Shown: positions 28,278-37,899, counted from the first letter of the stretch. The stretch: 64,000 nucleotides of DNA from an uncultured Tateyamaria sp. (GCF_947488715.1 NZ_CANLAG010000007.1:1-64000); one strand, 5' to 3'. The notes: generated by a model from the sequence alone, not told the origin. A program made the numbers and translations.

Positions 28278-29570
28278 TTAGGCCAGCGTGCCTGTGGCGG
28301 TCAGCGTGGATTTGCCGCCTAGGTAGGGGGCGAGGGCGGCGGGCAGGGTGACCGAACCATCGGCCTGCTGGCCGTTCTCCAGCACCGCGATCAGGCAGCG
28401 ACCCACGGCGAGGCCGGAGCCGTTCAGCGTGTGCACGAACTGCGGTTTGCCGCCATCTGCGGGCTTGAACCGCGCGTTCATGCGCCGGGCCTGAAAGTCG
28501 CCGGTGGTCGAGACAGAGCTGATCTCGCGGTAGGTATCCTGACCGGGCAACCACGCCTCGATGTCGAAGGTGCGACGCGCGCCGAACCCCATGTCGCCTG
28601 TGCAGAGAACGACGGTTCTGTAAGGGATTTCAAGGGCTTCGAGGATGCCTTCGGCACAGGACAGCATCCGCTTCTGTTCGTCCTCACTGGCGTCGGGATG
28701 GGTAATCGACACCATCTCGACCTTCTCGAACTGGTGCTGGCGCAGCATGCCCGCCGTGTCGCGGCCCGCGCTGCCCGCCTCGGAGCGGAAGCAGAGCGTG
28801 TGCGCGGTGAGGCGGATGGGCAGGGCGTCGGCGTCAAGGATGTCGCCCGCCACGGTGTAGGTCAGCGGGATTTCGGAGGTCGACACCAGCCACATGCCCT
28901 CTTCGGTGCGGTAGCTGTCTTCGGCAAATTTTGGAAGCTTATCAGTACCATACATGGCGTCGTCGCGCACGAGCACGGGGCTGTTCACCTCTGTCAGGCC
29001 GTTCTGGTCGACGTGGGTGTCGATCATGAATTGGGCCAGTGCGCGGTGGATGCGGGCCACGGCCCCCTTGAGCATGACAAAGCGGCTGCCGGAGGTTTTG
29101 GCGGCGGTCTCGAAGTCCATGGATGCGCTGACGCCTGCGATGTCGAAATGCTCTTTGGGAGCGAAATCAAAGGCTTGGGGGTCACCCCAGCGCTTGATCT
29201 CGACATTGTCATCTTCGTCCGCGCCGTCGGGCACATCGTCCGCGGGCAGGTTGGGAATGCGCGCCAAAGCGTCGGTCAGCTGGGCGTCGAGCGCCTTGGC
29301 CTCTTCCTGCATGGTCGCAATTTCCGCTTTCTTTTCAGCGACTAAGGTGCGGAGGCGCTGGAATTCGTCCTCGTCCCCACGACCCTTGGCGGCACCGACC
29401 TCTTTGCTGGCCTTGTTCTGCTCGGCCTGGGCGGTTTCGGCGGCGAGGATCTTGGCGCGGCGCGCCTCGTCCAGGGCCAGAAGGGACGACGACATCGCAG
29501 CGTCCCCACGGCGCGCAAGGGCGGCGTCGAAAGCGGCGGGATTATCGCGGATGGCGCGAATGTCGTGCAT
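28278..29570 (-). CDS. serS: Serine--tRNA ligase
   Basis: The 430-residue class II synthetase attaches serine to tRNA-Ser and tRNA-Sec. It has the N-terminal coiled-coil arm that holds the long variable arm of tRNA (about residues 28-105, rich in Glu, Lys and Ala), motif 2 around [27 protein letters not shown], and motif 3 around [20 protein letters not shown]. Length is standard. The 300 bases upstream contain two direct repeats of about 30 bases described separately. Confidence 0.97.
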   Translation of the reverse strand: MHDIRAIRDNPAAFDAALARRGDAAMSSSLLALDEARRAKILAAETAQAEQNKASKEVGAAKGRGDEDEFQRLRTLVAEKKAEIATMQEEAKALDAQLTDALARIPNLPADDVPDGADEDDNVEIKRWGDPQAFDFAPKEHFDIAGVSASMDFETAAKTSGSRFVMLKGAVARIHRALAQFMIDTHVDQNGLTEVNSPVLVRDDAMYGTDKLPKFAEDSYRTEEGMWLVSTSEIPLTYTVAGDILDADALPIRLTAHTLCFRSEAGSAGRDTAGMLRQHQFEKVEMVSITHPDASEDEQKRMLSCAEGILEALEIPYRTVVLCTGDMGFGARRTFDIEAWLPGQDTYREISSVSTTGDFQARRMNARFKPADGGKPQFVHTLNGSGLAVGRCLIAVLENGQQADGSVTLPAALAPYLGGKSTLTATGTLA

Positions 29571-29678
29571 GGCTCTGGTCCTTTTGAGTGTCCATTGATG
29601 GTGCGGGTCGTATGCCCGATCGGGGCGCGCGGGCCAAGGGGTTAAGGGAGCGTACGGTGGGGGTGTGGGGGGTGAAAC

Positions 29679-29782
29679 GTGCAGATTTGGGCGGGGAGTG
29701 TACGTTTTTGTTCGGTGGGTTGGCGCGTTTTGGGGGTGGTTTTGGGAAAATGTGCAGATTTTGGCGCAAGCTGTACGTTTTG
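29679..29782. repeat. Pair of ~30-base direct repeats upstream of serS
   Basis: Copies at 29679-29708 and 29752-29781 agree at 24 of 30 positions without a gap. Each has the blocks GTGCAGATTT and TGTACGTTTT separated by ten less conserved bases; the copies are 73 bases apart, close to seven helix turns. They lie in the otherwise gene-free 29571-29868 interval between serS and the pentapeptide-repeat gene. Function unknown. Confidence 0.7.
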
Positions 29783-29868
29783 TGCGGGGTGCGGTGGGTA
29801 ACGGATTGTTAGGGATTGGGCGGCGTTAAGGTTTGGCGGCCGCAGGTAACTTTTGGGTAAGGTTTGGG

Positions 29869-31374
29869 TCAGTCGGGCTGGTCCCAACCGGGCGGGAGGG
29901 TGGCTTGCCATGCGCGCCAGGCTTCTTCGAATTCGCCGGTGTCGAGATCATAATGCTTCCAATTTGGGTAGTCACCCACTCTGCTCGGCAGGCTTGTAGA
30001 TGCGTCGCCGAATACCGTGTCAAGGTTCTGAGGAAAGCCTTTGAAACTTGAAAAGTCCACACCTTGTATTCCAGCGCCAGTCAGGTCCACGACACCAAAA
30101 CTCGTTTTTTTGTGGAAGCGTGCGCACGATAGGTTTGCGCCTTGCATCCTCGCTGAACCGAGATGCGCTCCTTTGAAGTTAGCATCAGACAAATCGGCGT
30201 GTCTGAGGTCAGCTTTTATGAACCAAGCACTCTGAAAATCTGCGCGTTGAAGGTCCGTTTCTGTGAAACAGGTTTGTAATAGTACCGCATCGGAAAGAAT
30301 TGCGTCGGACATGTCTGCTCCATGAAAATCTGTCATTTGCAATCTCGCTGCGTTTAATTCTGCGTGGCACAGTAGTGCACCTTGCAATAACGTTCGCGTT
30401 AAAGAAGCGTTTTGCAACGACGCGGAAATGAGTTCGACACACTGCATTTTAGCGTCTGAAAGTTGTGCATAGTCAAAATTCGTCCAACTCAAGTTCGCGT
30501 TCTGTAAGTGTGCGCCACGAAAATTGGCCCGGCTGTACGTTCTAGAAGACAAATTGGCGTTTTGAAGGTTCGCGCCCGCCAAATCGATATCGTCAGATGA
30601 GATAGCGTACTCGCGTATCTCGCTGATTTGACCTAGGGTTTGCGCGGCTTTTTCCATATCGGAACGGAGTTTTGGCAAGTTGTTTGCCCATGCCTCTAGT
30701 TCGTCGGGCGTCGCATCCTTTGGCGCGACCTGCGCGGGCACCTCGGTGCTGAGTTCGCGGACGTAGACGGACAGCAGGCGGGCGATGCGGGGGACTTCGG
30801 TGGGTTTTTCGTGGGCCAGCCCTTCGAGCCGGTCGATTGCGGCGTTGCGTTGAACGATGTCGTCTTGCCAGTGGTCCTTGGCCTCCGCGCCTTCGCCTAA
30901 CGTGACCTGGCGGCGTGCGTAGAGGCCCTTGGTGGCTTCGTTTATCTTGTCGTTGAACAGGCTTTCGCGGGCGGTTTCGGTTTGCTCTTGGGTCAGGCGC
31001 AGGCGGATCACCGTGAAAGGGAGGGCGATGACGGCGCCGAGGACGGCGGTGAGGCCGCCTATGCGCAGGACGTAGAACAGGTAGTCGTTGCTGCGCCCCG
31101 AGGCGTGCAGCGTGTCGACGATCAGGCCGAAGAGGCCGAGGATCAGGATGCCGGCGAGGGCGGTGTAGAGCGCGAGGATGCTCAGGATTAGGGCGTGGGG
31201 CAGACGCTCCATCCCCAGTGCGGCGCGGAGTTTGTGGAGTGGGCCCTCTTTGCCCTCAGCTTCGGGCAGGGTGAGGTAGATGAGCCATGAGAAAAAGATC
31301 AGCGCCAACAGGGCTGCGCCGCCTGCGACGAGGGGGCGGGAGAAGTCGAGCGTGAGTGTCAAAGGGTCGTCCAT
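29869..31374 (-). CDS. Membrane-anchored pentapeptide-repeat protein
   Basis: A 501-residue protein. Residues 1-125 contain three membrane segments (LVAGGAALLALIFFSWLIYLTL, ALILSILALYTALAGILILGLF, LRIGGLTAVLGAVIALPFTVI). A soluble helical region follows (about 125-265), then roughly 160 residues of A(D/N)LXX pentapeptides (DLAGANLQNANLSS, DLRHADLSDANFKGAHL) forming a right-handed beta-helix, and a short Trp-rich tail. Role unknown. I start at MDDPLTL, since the upstream frame is not protein-like. DNA coding the repeats is clearly lower in GC than the 5' half, suggesting a mosaic gene. Confidence 0.85.
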   Translation of the reverse strand: MDDPLTLTLDFSRPLVAGGAALLALIFFSWLIYLTLPEAEGKEGPLHKLRAALGMERLPHALILSILALYTALAGILILGLFGLIVDTLHASGRSNDYLFYVLRIGGLTAVLGAVIALPFTVIRLRLTQEQTETARESLFNDKINEATKGLYARRQVTLGEGAEAKDHWQDDIVQRNAAIDRLEGLAHEKPTEVPRIARLLSVYVRELSTEVPAQVAPKDATPDELEAWANNLPKLRSDMEKAAQTLGQISEIREYAISSDDIDLAGANLQNANLSSRTYSRANFRGAHLQNANLSWTNFDYAQLSDAKMQCVELISASLQNASLTRTLLQGALLCHAELNAARLQMTDFHGADMSDAILSDAVLLQTCFTETDLQRADFQSAWFIKADLRHADLSDANFKGAHLGSARMQGANLSCARFHKKTSFGVVDLTGAGIQGVDFSSFKGFPQNLDTVFGDASTSLPSRVGDYPNWKHYDLDTGEFEEAWRAWQATLPPGWDQPD

Positions 31375-31555
31375 TCCACCAGTCTGACGCGAATGTGCGT
31401 CGGGCAAAAGGGGTTTGATGCTTTGGCATCGGGATGGGCGTGGCAAAAACCCCTTTGGACCTTGCACAGCCCCGCGCCCGCCCATAGGTTCTGCCAAACT
31501 TTGCAGCGGGCCAGAATCCGCCCCCCGAAATGCGCTTGATAACAAGGACGTCCCC

Positions 31556-31834
31556 ATGGAAGCCATTGGCCAGTTTATTCCCCTGATCCTGATTTTCGCG
31601 ATCATGTATTTCCTGCTGATCCGCCCGCAGCAGAAGAAGGTCAAAGAGCATGCGGCCATGGTCGAGGCGGTGCGTCGGGGTGATCAGGTGGTCACGCAAG
31701 GCGGGCTGATCGGCAAGGTGTCGAAGGTCAAGGAAGAGAACGAGATCGAGGTTGAACTGGCTGAGGGCGTCAAGGTGCGCGTCGTCAAGTCGACCATCGC
31801 GAGCGTGCTGAGCAAGACTGAGCCTGCCAAGTAA
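31556..31834 (+). CDS. yajC: Preprotein translocase subunit YajC
   Basis: The 92-residue protein has one N-terminal membrane segment (FIPLILIFAIMYFLLIRPQQKK, the family hallmark) and a cytosolic domain with GDQVVTQGGLIGKVSKV. YajC associates with SecDF and aids protein export. Start chosen at MEAIGQ after AAGGACG. Its stop TAA overlaps the secD ATG by one base, so the two are co-translated. Confidence 0.95.
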   Translation: MEAIGQFIPLILIFAIMYFLLIRPQQKKVKEHAAMVEAVRRGDQVVTQGGLIGKVSKVKEENEIEVELAEGVKVRVVKSTIASVLSKTEPAK

Positions 31835-33498
31835 TGCTGCAGATTGAGGGTTGGAAACGGGTACTGATCTGGGCCACGTGCGCCCTTGGTCTGCTATTGG
31901 CGCTGCCGAATGGGTTTTACACCCGTGTGGAGCAGCATAACGACGCCGCGCAAGCCATTGAGTTGGGTGCGGATACGGCGGAAAATCAGGCGTTGCTTGG
32001 GCAGTGGCCGAACTGGATGCCATCGAGCCTGGTGAATTTGGGTCTGGACCTGCGGGGCGGGGCGCATTTGCTGGCCGAGGTGCAGGTCGAGCAGGTCTAT
32101 GCCAGCCGGATGGAGGCCAGTTGGCCCGAGATCCGCGATGCGCTGCGGCCTGAGCGGGCGACGATCGGGACCATCCGTTTGCAGCCGTCTCCGGCGGATG
32201 AATTGCGTATTCGCATCGGTGAGCCATCGGGCATGCAGCGTGCGTTGCAGGTTGTGCGTGGGTTGGCAGTGCCGGTGCCGACGCTGACCGGTGTGGGTGC
32301 GAACGACATTGAGGTGCGTGCGGCGGGCGAGGACGTGATCGTCGTGACGCTGAGCGAGGCGGAGCGGCTGGCATCGGACGAGCGGACGGTGCAGCAATCG
32401 TTGGAGATCGTGCGCCGCCGGATTGACGAGGTGGGCACACGCGAGCCGACCATTCAGCGGCAGGGCGCGCAGCGGATCCTGATCCAGGTGCCGGGCATCG
32501 GGTCTGCGGCAGAACTGAAAGAGATCATCGGGACGACTGCGGCACTGACCTTTAACCCTGTGGTCAACCGGACCTCGGACGAGAATGCGGCACCCGGTGT
32601 GGGCAACAAGCTGGTGCCGTCGCTGGACGAGCCGGGGCTGTTTTATGTGATCGAGAGTGCGCCGGTTGTGACGGGCGAGGATCTGGTGGATGCGCAGCCG
32701 TCCTTTGATCAGAACGGCAATCCGGCGGTGTCTTTCCGGTTCAACACCAGCGGTGCGAGACAGTTTGGGGATTACACGGCTGACAACATTGGATCGCCCT
32801 TTGCCATTGTGCTGGATGACGAGGTGGTGAGTGCGCCGGTGATCCAGAGCCATATTCCAGGTGGGTCGGGGATCATCACCGGGAATTTCAACGTCGAGGA
32901 ATCGACCAACCTTGCGGTGCTGTTGCGGGCGGGTGCCTTGCCTGCGGAGCTGACATTCCTTGAGGAACGGACCATTGGCCCGGAACTGGGGCAGGACAGC
33001 ATTGATGCGGGCAAGGTTGCGACCACGGTCGCCTTTGCCGCGGTGCTGGTGTTCATGTTCCTGAGCTATGGACTGTTTGGTCTCTTTGCCAATGTGGCGC
33101 TGATCATCAACATCGGGCTGATCTTTGGCCTGCTGAGCCTTATCGGGGCCACGCTGACCCTGCCGGGGATTGCGGGGATCGTGCTGACGGTGGGGATGGC
33201 GGTGGACGCCAACGTGCTGATCTTTGAACGGATCCGCGAAGAGCTGAAATCGGCGCGGGGGCCTGCGCGGGCGATCGAGCTGGGCTATGAAAAGGCGCTG
33301 TCGGCCATTCTGGATGCCAACATCACCACGTTCATCACCGCCGTGATCCTGTTTGCGATGGGGTCGGGGCCGGTGCGTGGTTTTGCGATCACGCTGGGTC
33401 TGGGCATCATGACGTCCGTGTTTACCGCGATCTTTGTGACGCGCTTGCTGGTGGTGATCTGGTTTGAACGCCGTCGCCCCAAAACGATTGAGGTGTAG
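31834..33498 (+). CDS. secD: Protein translocase subunit SecD
   Basis: The 554-residue protein has an N-terminal membrane segment, a large periplasmic part with the signature LGLDLRGGAHLLAEV and RIDEVGTREPTIQRQGAQRILIQVPG, and five C-terminal membrane segments including GIVLTVGMAVDANVLIFERIREEL with the proton-coupled Asp. SecD and SecF pull proteins out of the SecYEG channel using the proton gradient. It follows yajC directly; secF comes after an unusual 189-base gap that holds an inverted repeat. Confidence 0.97.
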   Translation: MLQIEGWKRVLIWATCALGLLLALPNGFYTRVEQHNDAAQAIELGADTAENQALLGQWPNWMPSSLVNLGLDLRGGAHLLAEVQVEQVYASRMEASWPEIRDALRPERATIGTIRLQPSPADELRIRIGEPSGMQRALQVVRGLAVPVPTLTGVGANDIEVRAAGEDVIVVTLSEAERLASDERTVQQSLEIVRRRIDEVGTREPTIQRQGAQRILIQVPGIGSAAELKEIIGTTAALTFNPVVNRTSDENAAPGVGNKLVPSLDEPGLFYVIESAPVVTGEDLVDAQPSFDQNGNPAVSFRFNTSGARQFGDYTADNIGSPFAIVLDDEVVSAPVIQSHIPGGSGIITGNFNVEESTNLAVLLRAGALPAELTFLEERTIGPELGQDSIDAGKVATTVAFAAVLVFMFLSYGLFGLFANVALIINIGLIFGLLSLIGATLTLPGIAGIVLTVGMAVDANVLIFERIREELKSARGPARAIELGYEKALSAILDANITTFITAVILFAMGSGPVRGFAITLGLGIMTSVFTAIFVTRLLVVIWFERRRPKTIEV

Positions 33499-33517
33499 GG
33501 CGATGGACTATGTATGC

Positions 33518-33650
33518 ATGTGCCAAGCCCGACCTCGGGTGGGCGTTGACCGCTTTGTTTCGAGCGCGGCACTGCAAAGCATCGATGCCGTATGTGTTGT
33601 GAATGACATCTCCGTAAGCCCTCCCGGGGGGGAGGTCGGGCTTGGCGCAT
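33518..33650. repeat. Long inverted repeat between secD and secF
   Basis: GCCAAGCCCGACCTC at 33522-33536 and its exact complement GAGGTCGGGCTTGGC at 33632-33646 enclose 95 bases; with one mismatch the arms extend a further four bases outward (ATGT / GCAT). Within the loop near the right arm is the smaller palindrome CCTCCCGGGGGGAGG-like segment (33620-33634). No gene is evident between secD and secF. Confidence 0.75.
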
Positions 33651-33687
33651 GCGCGCCGGGTCGTGATTTTTCCGAAAAGGCACTGAC

Positions 33688-34656
33688 ATGCGTTTGAAGC
33701 TGGTCAAACAGAACACGAATTTCGATTTCTTCAGCCGTTGGAAGATGTGGCTGGGCATTTCGGCACTTATGATGGTGATCGGATTTGTGTCCTTTGCCAT
33801 TCAGGGGCTGAATTTCGGCATCGATTTCCGCGGCGGGACAACCGTGCGGACGGAAAGCACGCAGCCTGTGGATGTGGCGGTGTACCGGGACGCGATGGCG
33901 GTGCTGGAGCTGGGCGATATTTCGATCACCGAGGTGTTCGATCCCCAATTTGACGCCGATCAGAACGTCGCGATGATCCGCATTCAGGCGCAAGAGGGCC
34001 AAGAGGCCGTGACGCCCGACACCATTCGCGCGGTTCAGGCGGCATTGGCCACAGCGATACCGGACATCAAGTTCGTGTCCGTCGAATCCGTTGGCCCGAA
34101 AGTGTCGGGCGAGTTGATCAAGACGGCGGCGCTGGCCGTTGTCCTCGCCATCGGGGCGGTGTTGATCTACATCTGGCTGCGGTTTGAATGGCAGTTTGCT
34201 TTGGGCGCCGTGGCGGCGCTTGTGCATGACGTGATCCTGACGATTGGCGTTTTCTCAGAACTGCAAATCAAATTCGATCTGGCCATTATCGCGGCGCTTC
34301 TGACCATCGTAGGCTATTCGCTGAACGACACGGTGGTCGTGTTCGACCGGGTGCGTGAGAACCTGCGCAAGTACAAGAAAAAGCCGCTGAACGAAGTGCT
34401 GAACATCTCGATCAACGAGACGCTCAGCCGGACGGTCATGACCTCTGTGACCACACTGTTGGCGCTGATCTCGCTCTATGTGCTGGGCGGGGACGTCATC
34501 CGGGGTTTTGTCTTTGCGATGATCTGGGGTGTGATCGTGGGGACGTATAGTTCGGTGTTCGTGGCCTCGACCATCCTGTTGTGGCTGGGCGTCAAGCGGA
34601 ACTGGGATAAGCCGGACGCAAATGTCGGCAACCAATATGCCAACATAGATGCCTGA
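33688..34656 (+). CDS. secF: Protein translocase subunit SecF
   Basis: A 322-residue partner of SecD. After the first membrane segment comes NFGIDFRGGTTVR, the family motif; the second half has five membrane segments with VGYSLNDTVVVFDRVRENLRK, equivalent to the SecD proton-site region, and LSRTVMTSVTTLLALISLYVLGG. The last eight bases overlap the next gene. Standard length. Confidence 0.97.
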   Translation: MRLKLVKQNTNFDFFSRWKMWLGISALMMVIGFVSFAIQGLNFGIDFRGGTTVRTESTQPVDVAVYRDAMAVLELGDISITEVFDPQFDADQNVAMIRIQAQEGQEAVTPDTIRAVQAALATAIPDIKFVSVESVGPKVSGELIKTAALAVVLAIGAVLIYIWLRFEWQFALGAVAALVHDVILTIGVFSELQIKFDLAIIAALLTIVGYSLNDTVVVFDRVRENLRKYKKKPLNEVLNISINETLSRTVMTSVTTLLALISLYVLGGDVIRGFVFAMIWGVIVGTYSSVFVASTILLWLGVKRNWDKPDANVGNQYANIDA

Positions 34657-35401
34657 GTTTATCACCGCAGCGCTGGCTCTGCCGGGGCTGTGGTGGTTGG
34701 TTGCGGCGATCATTGCCGCCGGCCTTGTGCGCGGGTTCACCGGGTTTGGGTCGGCGATGATCATCATGCCGGCGGCAAGTTCGGTGCTGGACCCGTTTGC
34801 GGCGCTGGCCTTTCTGACCGTGGTGGAGTTCTGGGGGCCGTTGCCCAACCTGCGCGCAGCCTTGCGCGAGGGGCAGCGGCGCGAGGCGTTGACCCTGCTG
34901 GCGGGGGCGGCCGTCGGTTTGCCGCTGGGCCTGTGGGCCTTGTCCAAGCTGGACCCGGAGGTCTTTGGTTGGTCGGTGTCGGTGGTTGTGCTGATCCTGT
35001 TGGTGCTGTTGATGACCGGGTGGCGCTATGCCGGTGTGCTAAGCGCGCGCATGGTCACGGCGGTGGGCACCTTGGGCGGTTTTCTCGGCGGTGTCGCGGG
35101 GGTGCCGGGGCCGCCGGTAATCATGCTCTACATGGCGCGGGCGTTGCCGATCACGGTGATCCGGGCCAATTTCCTTTTGTACCTGTTGGGCATCGATCTG
35201 ATGATGATCGCTGTGTTTTTCCTGTTTGATCTGCTGGATCCGCTGGCGGTTGCCGTGGGTCTTTTGAGTGTGCCGGTCTATATGATTGCCAATGTGGTCG
35301 GCGCGTGGTTGTTCGATCCGGGTGGCGAGCGGATGTTTCGCGCGGTGGCGTATCTTGTCATTGCGGCATCGGCCATTTTGGGACTGCCAATATGGGGGTA
35401 G
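34649..35401 (+). CDS. Sulfite exporter TauE/SafE family permease
   Basis: A 250-residue polytopic protein with about eight membrane segments. The N-terminus contains GLVRGFTGFGSAMIIMPAASSVLDP and the second half GGFLGGVAGVPGPPVIMLYMA, the two repeat motifs of this family. It differs from the first TauE-like gene at 2.4 kb in motif detail, so the two probably have different substrates. It starts inside secF (eight-base overlap) and is followed directly by the Mth938-like gene. Confidence 0.85.
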   Translation: MPEFITAALALPGLWWLVAAIIAAGLVRGFTGFGSAMIIMPAASSVLDPFAALAFLTVVEFWGPLPNLRAALREGQRREALTLLAGAAVGLPLGLWALSKLDPEVFGWSVSVVVLILLVLLMTGWRYAGVLSARMVTAVGTLGGFLGGVAGVPGPPVIMLYMARALPITVIRANFLLYLLGIDLMMIAVFFLFDLLDPLAVAVGLLSVPVYMIANVVGAWLFDPGGERMFRAVAYLVIAASAILGLPIWG

Positions 35402-35404
35402 GTG

Positions 35405-35758
35405 ATGCGCCTGAATGAAATCAGCTATAACGATGCCAAGCCGGTCGAAGGCTATGGCCCTGGGTTTTTCCGCATTGGCGGCGAGGTGTTCGAGGGGTCG
35501 GTGTTGACCGGGGCCACAGGCACGGGGCTGTGGGGTGGTTACGACGACGCGGCGGCGCTGCTGTCCCTGGAGGGGCAGGTGGATGTGCTGTTTCTGGGCA
35601 CGGGCGCGGAGATCGCGCATTTGCCCGGTGACTTGCGCACGGCGCTGGATGCGGCGGGCATTGGCGTCGAAGTCATGTCGTCGCCGTCCGCCGCGCGGAC
35701 CTATAACATCCTGTTGAGCGAAGGGCGGCGCGTTGCCCTGGCGATGTTGCCCGTTTGA
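35405..35758 (+). CDS. Mth938-like domain protein (DUF498)
   Basis: A 117-residue protein with the features of the Mth938/NDUFAF3-like family: YGPGFFRIGGEVFEGSVL near the N-terminus, VLFLGTGAEI in the middle and SAARTYNILLSEGRRVALAMLP at the end. Related mitochondrial proteins help assemble complex I; bacterial members often sit beside secDF, as here. The ATG directly follows an in-frame GTG, which could also initiate. It closes the yajC-secD-secF-tauE unit. Confidence 0.85.
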   Translation: MRLNEISYNDAKPVEGYGPGFFRIGGEVFEGSVLTGATGTGLWGGYDDAAALLSLEGQVDVLFLGTGAEIAHLPGDLRTALDAAGIGVEVMSSPSAARTYNILLSEGRRVALAMLPV

Positions 35759-35768
35759 GCGGGCGGGA

Positions 35769-35794
35769 TTTGCATATTTGAAGAACAATGAAAG
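35769..35794 (+). repeat. Intergenic motif, copy A (upstream of ccmA)
   Basis: The 22-base stretch starting TGCATATTTGAAG and ending AACAATGAA is repeated exactly, inverted, at 38617-38639 downstream of ccmG, and imperfectly at 38668-38693. It begins just after the Mth938-like gene and lies about 40 bases before ccmA. Confidence 0.75.
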
Positions 35795-35831
35795 ACTTTT
35801 GCGTCTGCGCGCAATGGGTTAGGCCTGTTCT

Positions 35832-36446
35832 ATGGAGTTGACAGTCACTGATCTGGCCGTGGGCCGTGGCGGCGTGCCGGTGCTGGCGGGCGTTTCCTTT
35901 GCAGTGGCGCCGGGGGCGGCGCTGGTGTTGCGGGGGCCAAACGGGGCGGGCAAGACGACGTTGTTGCGCACCGTTGCGGGGTTGCAGGAGCCGATGGCCG
36001 GGACGGTACATGGGGCCGAGGACCGGGTGGCCTATGCGGCCCATGCGGACGGGATCAAGGGCGCGTTGAGCGTGGCCGAGAACCTTGCGTTCTGGGCGTC
36101 AGTCTTTGGGCAGTCGGATATCGAGGCGGCATTGCGTGCGTTTGATCTGGAGGCGCTGCGCAACCGGCGGGCGGCGGCCCTGTCGGCGGGTCAGAAACGG
36201 CGGTTGGGGCTGGCGCGGATGCGGGTGACGGGGCGTGCGATCTGGGTGTTGGATGAGCCGACTGTGTCGCTGGATGCGGCGTCGGTGGCCCTGTTTGCCG
36301 AAGCCGTGCGCGCCCATCTGGCGGCGGGGGGCATGGCGTTGATTGCCACGCATATTGATCTGGGCCTTGATGCGCAGGTGTTGGATGTGGCCCCGTTTCG
36401 TGCCCCAGCGCAGGCGATGGCGGCGGCGGACGAGGTGTTCCTGTGA
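35832..36446 (+). CDS. ccmA: Heme exporter ATP-binding protein CcmA
   Basis: A 204-residue ABC ATPase with Walker [10 protein letters not shown] at residues 35-43, signature [14 protein letters not shown] near 117 and Walker [13 protein letters not shown]. With CcmB, CcmC and CcmD it releases heme-loaded CcmE during cytochrome c maturation. Length and gene order identify it. Its TGA overlaps the ccmB start by four bases. Confidence 0.95.
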   Translation: MELTVTDLAVGRGGVPVLAGVSFAVAPGAALVLRGPNGAGKTTLLRTVAGLQEPMAGTVHGAEDRVAYAAHADGIKGALSVAENLAFWASVFGQSDIEAALRAFDLEALRNRRAAALSAGQKRRLGLARMRVTGRAIWVLDEPTVSLDAASVALFAEAVRAHLAAGGMALIATHIDLGLDAQVLDVAPFRAPAQAMAAADEVFL

Positions 36447-37099
36447 GGGCGCTGTTTGTGCGCGATCTGCGCCTTGCGTTGCGTGCGGGTGGCGGTTTCG
36501 GTCTGGGTCTTGCGTTTTTCCTGATTGTGGTGGTGTTGGTGCCGTTCAGCGTGGGGCCTGAGCCTGCGCTGTTGGCGCGGATCGCACCGGGGGTGTTGTG
36601 GCTGGGCGCGCTGCTGTCGTGTTTGTTGTCGCTGGACCGGTTGCTGGCTGTGGATTTCGAGGATGGGGCGTTGGATCTGCTGGCGACATCGCCGCTGCCG
36701 CTTGAGGGCATTGTGGTGGTCAAGGCGGCGGCGCATTGGGTGACCACGGGCCTGCCGCTGGTTCTGGTGGCGCCGGTGCTGGGTGTGTTGCTGAACCTGC
36801 CGGCACCAGGGTTCGGGGTGCTGGTGCTGAGCCTTGGGATCGGCACGCCCGCGCTGTCGACGATTGGCGCGTTTGGCGCGGCGCTGACGGTGGGGATCAA
36901 ACGGGGCGGGTTGCTGTTGTCGCTGCTGGTGCTGCCGCTTTATGTGCCTACGCTGATCTTTGGGGCGGAGGCCGCGCGGCGCGCCGTTCTGGGGCTGGAT
37001 GTCAGCACGCCGCTGATGCTGCTTGGGGGGATCACGGCGGGTGTTCTGGCCTTTATGCCCTTTGCGGCGGGGGTCGTGTTGCGGGTGAACCTGCGATAA
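36443..37099 (+). CDS. ccmB: Heme exporter permease CcmB
   Basis: The 218-residue membrane protein has six membrane segments, with [25 protein letters not shown] at the N-terminus and [36 protein letters not shown] in the first loop, matching CcmB. It pairs with CcmA. GTG is the annotated start, overlapping ccmA. Confidence 0.95.
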   Translation: MRALFVRDLRLALRAGGGFGLGLAFFLIVVVLVPFSVGPEPALLARIAPGVLWLGALLSCLLSLDRLLAVDFEDGALDLLATSPLPLEGIVVVKAAAHWVTTGLPLVLVAPVLGVLLNLPAPGFGVLVLSLGIGTPALSTIGAFGAALTVGIKRGGLLLSLLVLPLYVPTLIFGAEAARRAVLGLDVSTPLMLLGGITAGVLAFMPFAAGVVLRVNLR

Positions 37100-37146
37100 C
37101 ATTCATGTGGATTGAGAACCGTGCTGTGAGGGATTAGGTACGAGCC

Positions 37147-37899
37147 ATGTCACTTTGGGAATATGCCAATCCGGTCAAGTTCTTGCGCCTCAGCGAACGG
37201 GTGATGCCGTGGCTGTGGGTGGGGGCGGCGCTGTGCCTTGTGGTGGGGCTGGTCTGGGGGTTCTTTTTTACCCCGGATGACTTCCGCCAGGGATCGACGG
37301 TCAAGATCATCTATCTGCATGTGCCTGCGGCGCTGATGGCGATCAATGCGTGGTTCATGATGCTGGTGGCGTCGCTGATCTGGATCATCCGGCGGCACCA
37401 TGTGTCGGCGCTGGCGGCGCGTGCGGCGGCCCCGGTGGGGGTGGTGATGACGTTGATTGCTCTCTTTACCGGTGCGATCTGGGGCCAGCCGATGTGGGGC
37501 ACGTGGTGGGCGTGGGACCCGCGGCTGACATCGTTCTTGATCCTGTTCCTGTTTTACCTGGGCTATGTCGCCCTGTGGGAGGCCATCGAGGACCCCGACA
37601 CCGCCGCTGATCTGACGTCGATCCTGTGCCTTGTGGGCACGGTTTTTGCGGTGCTGAGCCGCTATGCGGTGAACTTCTGGAACCAGGGGCTGCATCAGGG
37701 GGCGTCGCTGAGCCTTGATAAGGAAGAGAACGTGGCGGACGTCTTTTACCAGCCGCTTTTGGTGTGCATCGGTGGCTTTGTACTGCTGTTCTTTGCGCTG
37801 GTGCTGTACCGCACGGGCACAGAGATCCGTGTGCGGCGGACCCGCGCGTTGATGGCGCGCGAAGCCAGTGGCGCACCGCTGCGGACAGAGGGGGTGTGA
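37147..37899 (+). CDS. ccmC: Heme transporter/handling protein CcmC
   Basis: A 250-residue protein with six membrane segments and the heme-handling WWD motif GTWWAWDPRLTS at about residue 118, flanked by conserved His58 (YLHVP) and a later His in LHQGASL, which are the axial heme ligands in this family. CcmC loads heme covalently on CcmE. Its TGA overlaps ccmD (ATGA-type). Confidence 0.96.
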   Translation: MSLWEYANPVKFLRLSERVMPWLWVGAALCLVVGLVWGFFFTPDDFRQGSTVKIIYLHVPAALMAINAWFMMLVASLIWIIRRHHVSALAARAAAPVGVVMTLIALFTGAIWGQPMWGTWWAWDPRLTSFLILFLFYLGYVALWEAIEDPDTAADLTSILCLVGTVFAVLSRYAVNFWNQGLHQGASLSLDKEENVADVFYQPLLVCIGGFVLLFFALVLYRTGTEIRVRRTRALMAREASGAPLRTEGV

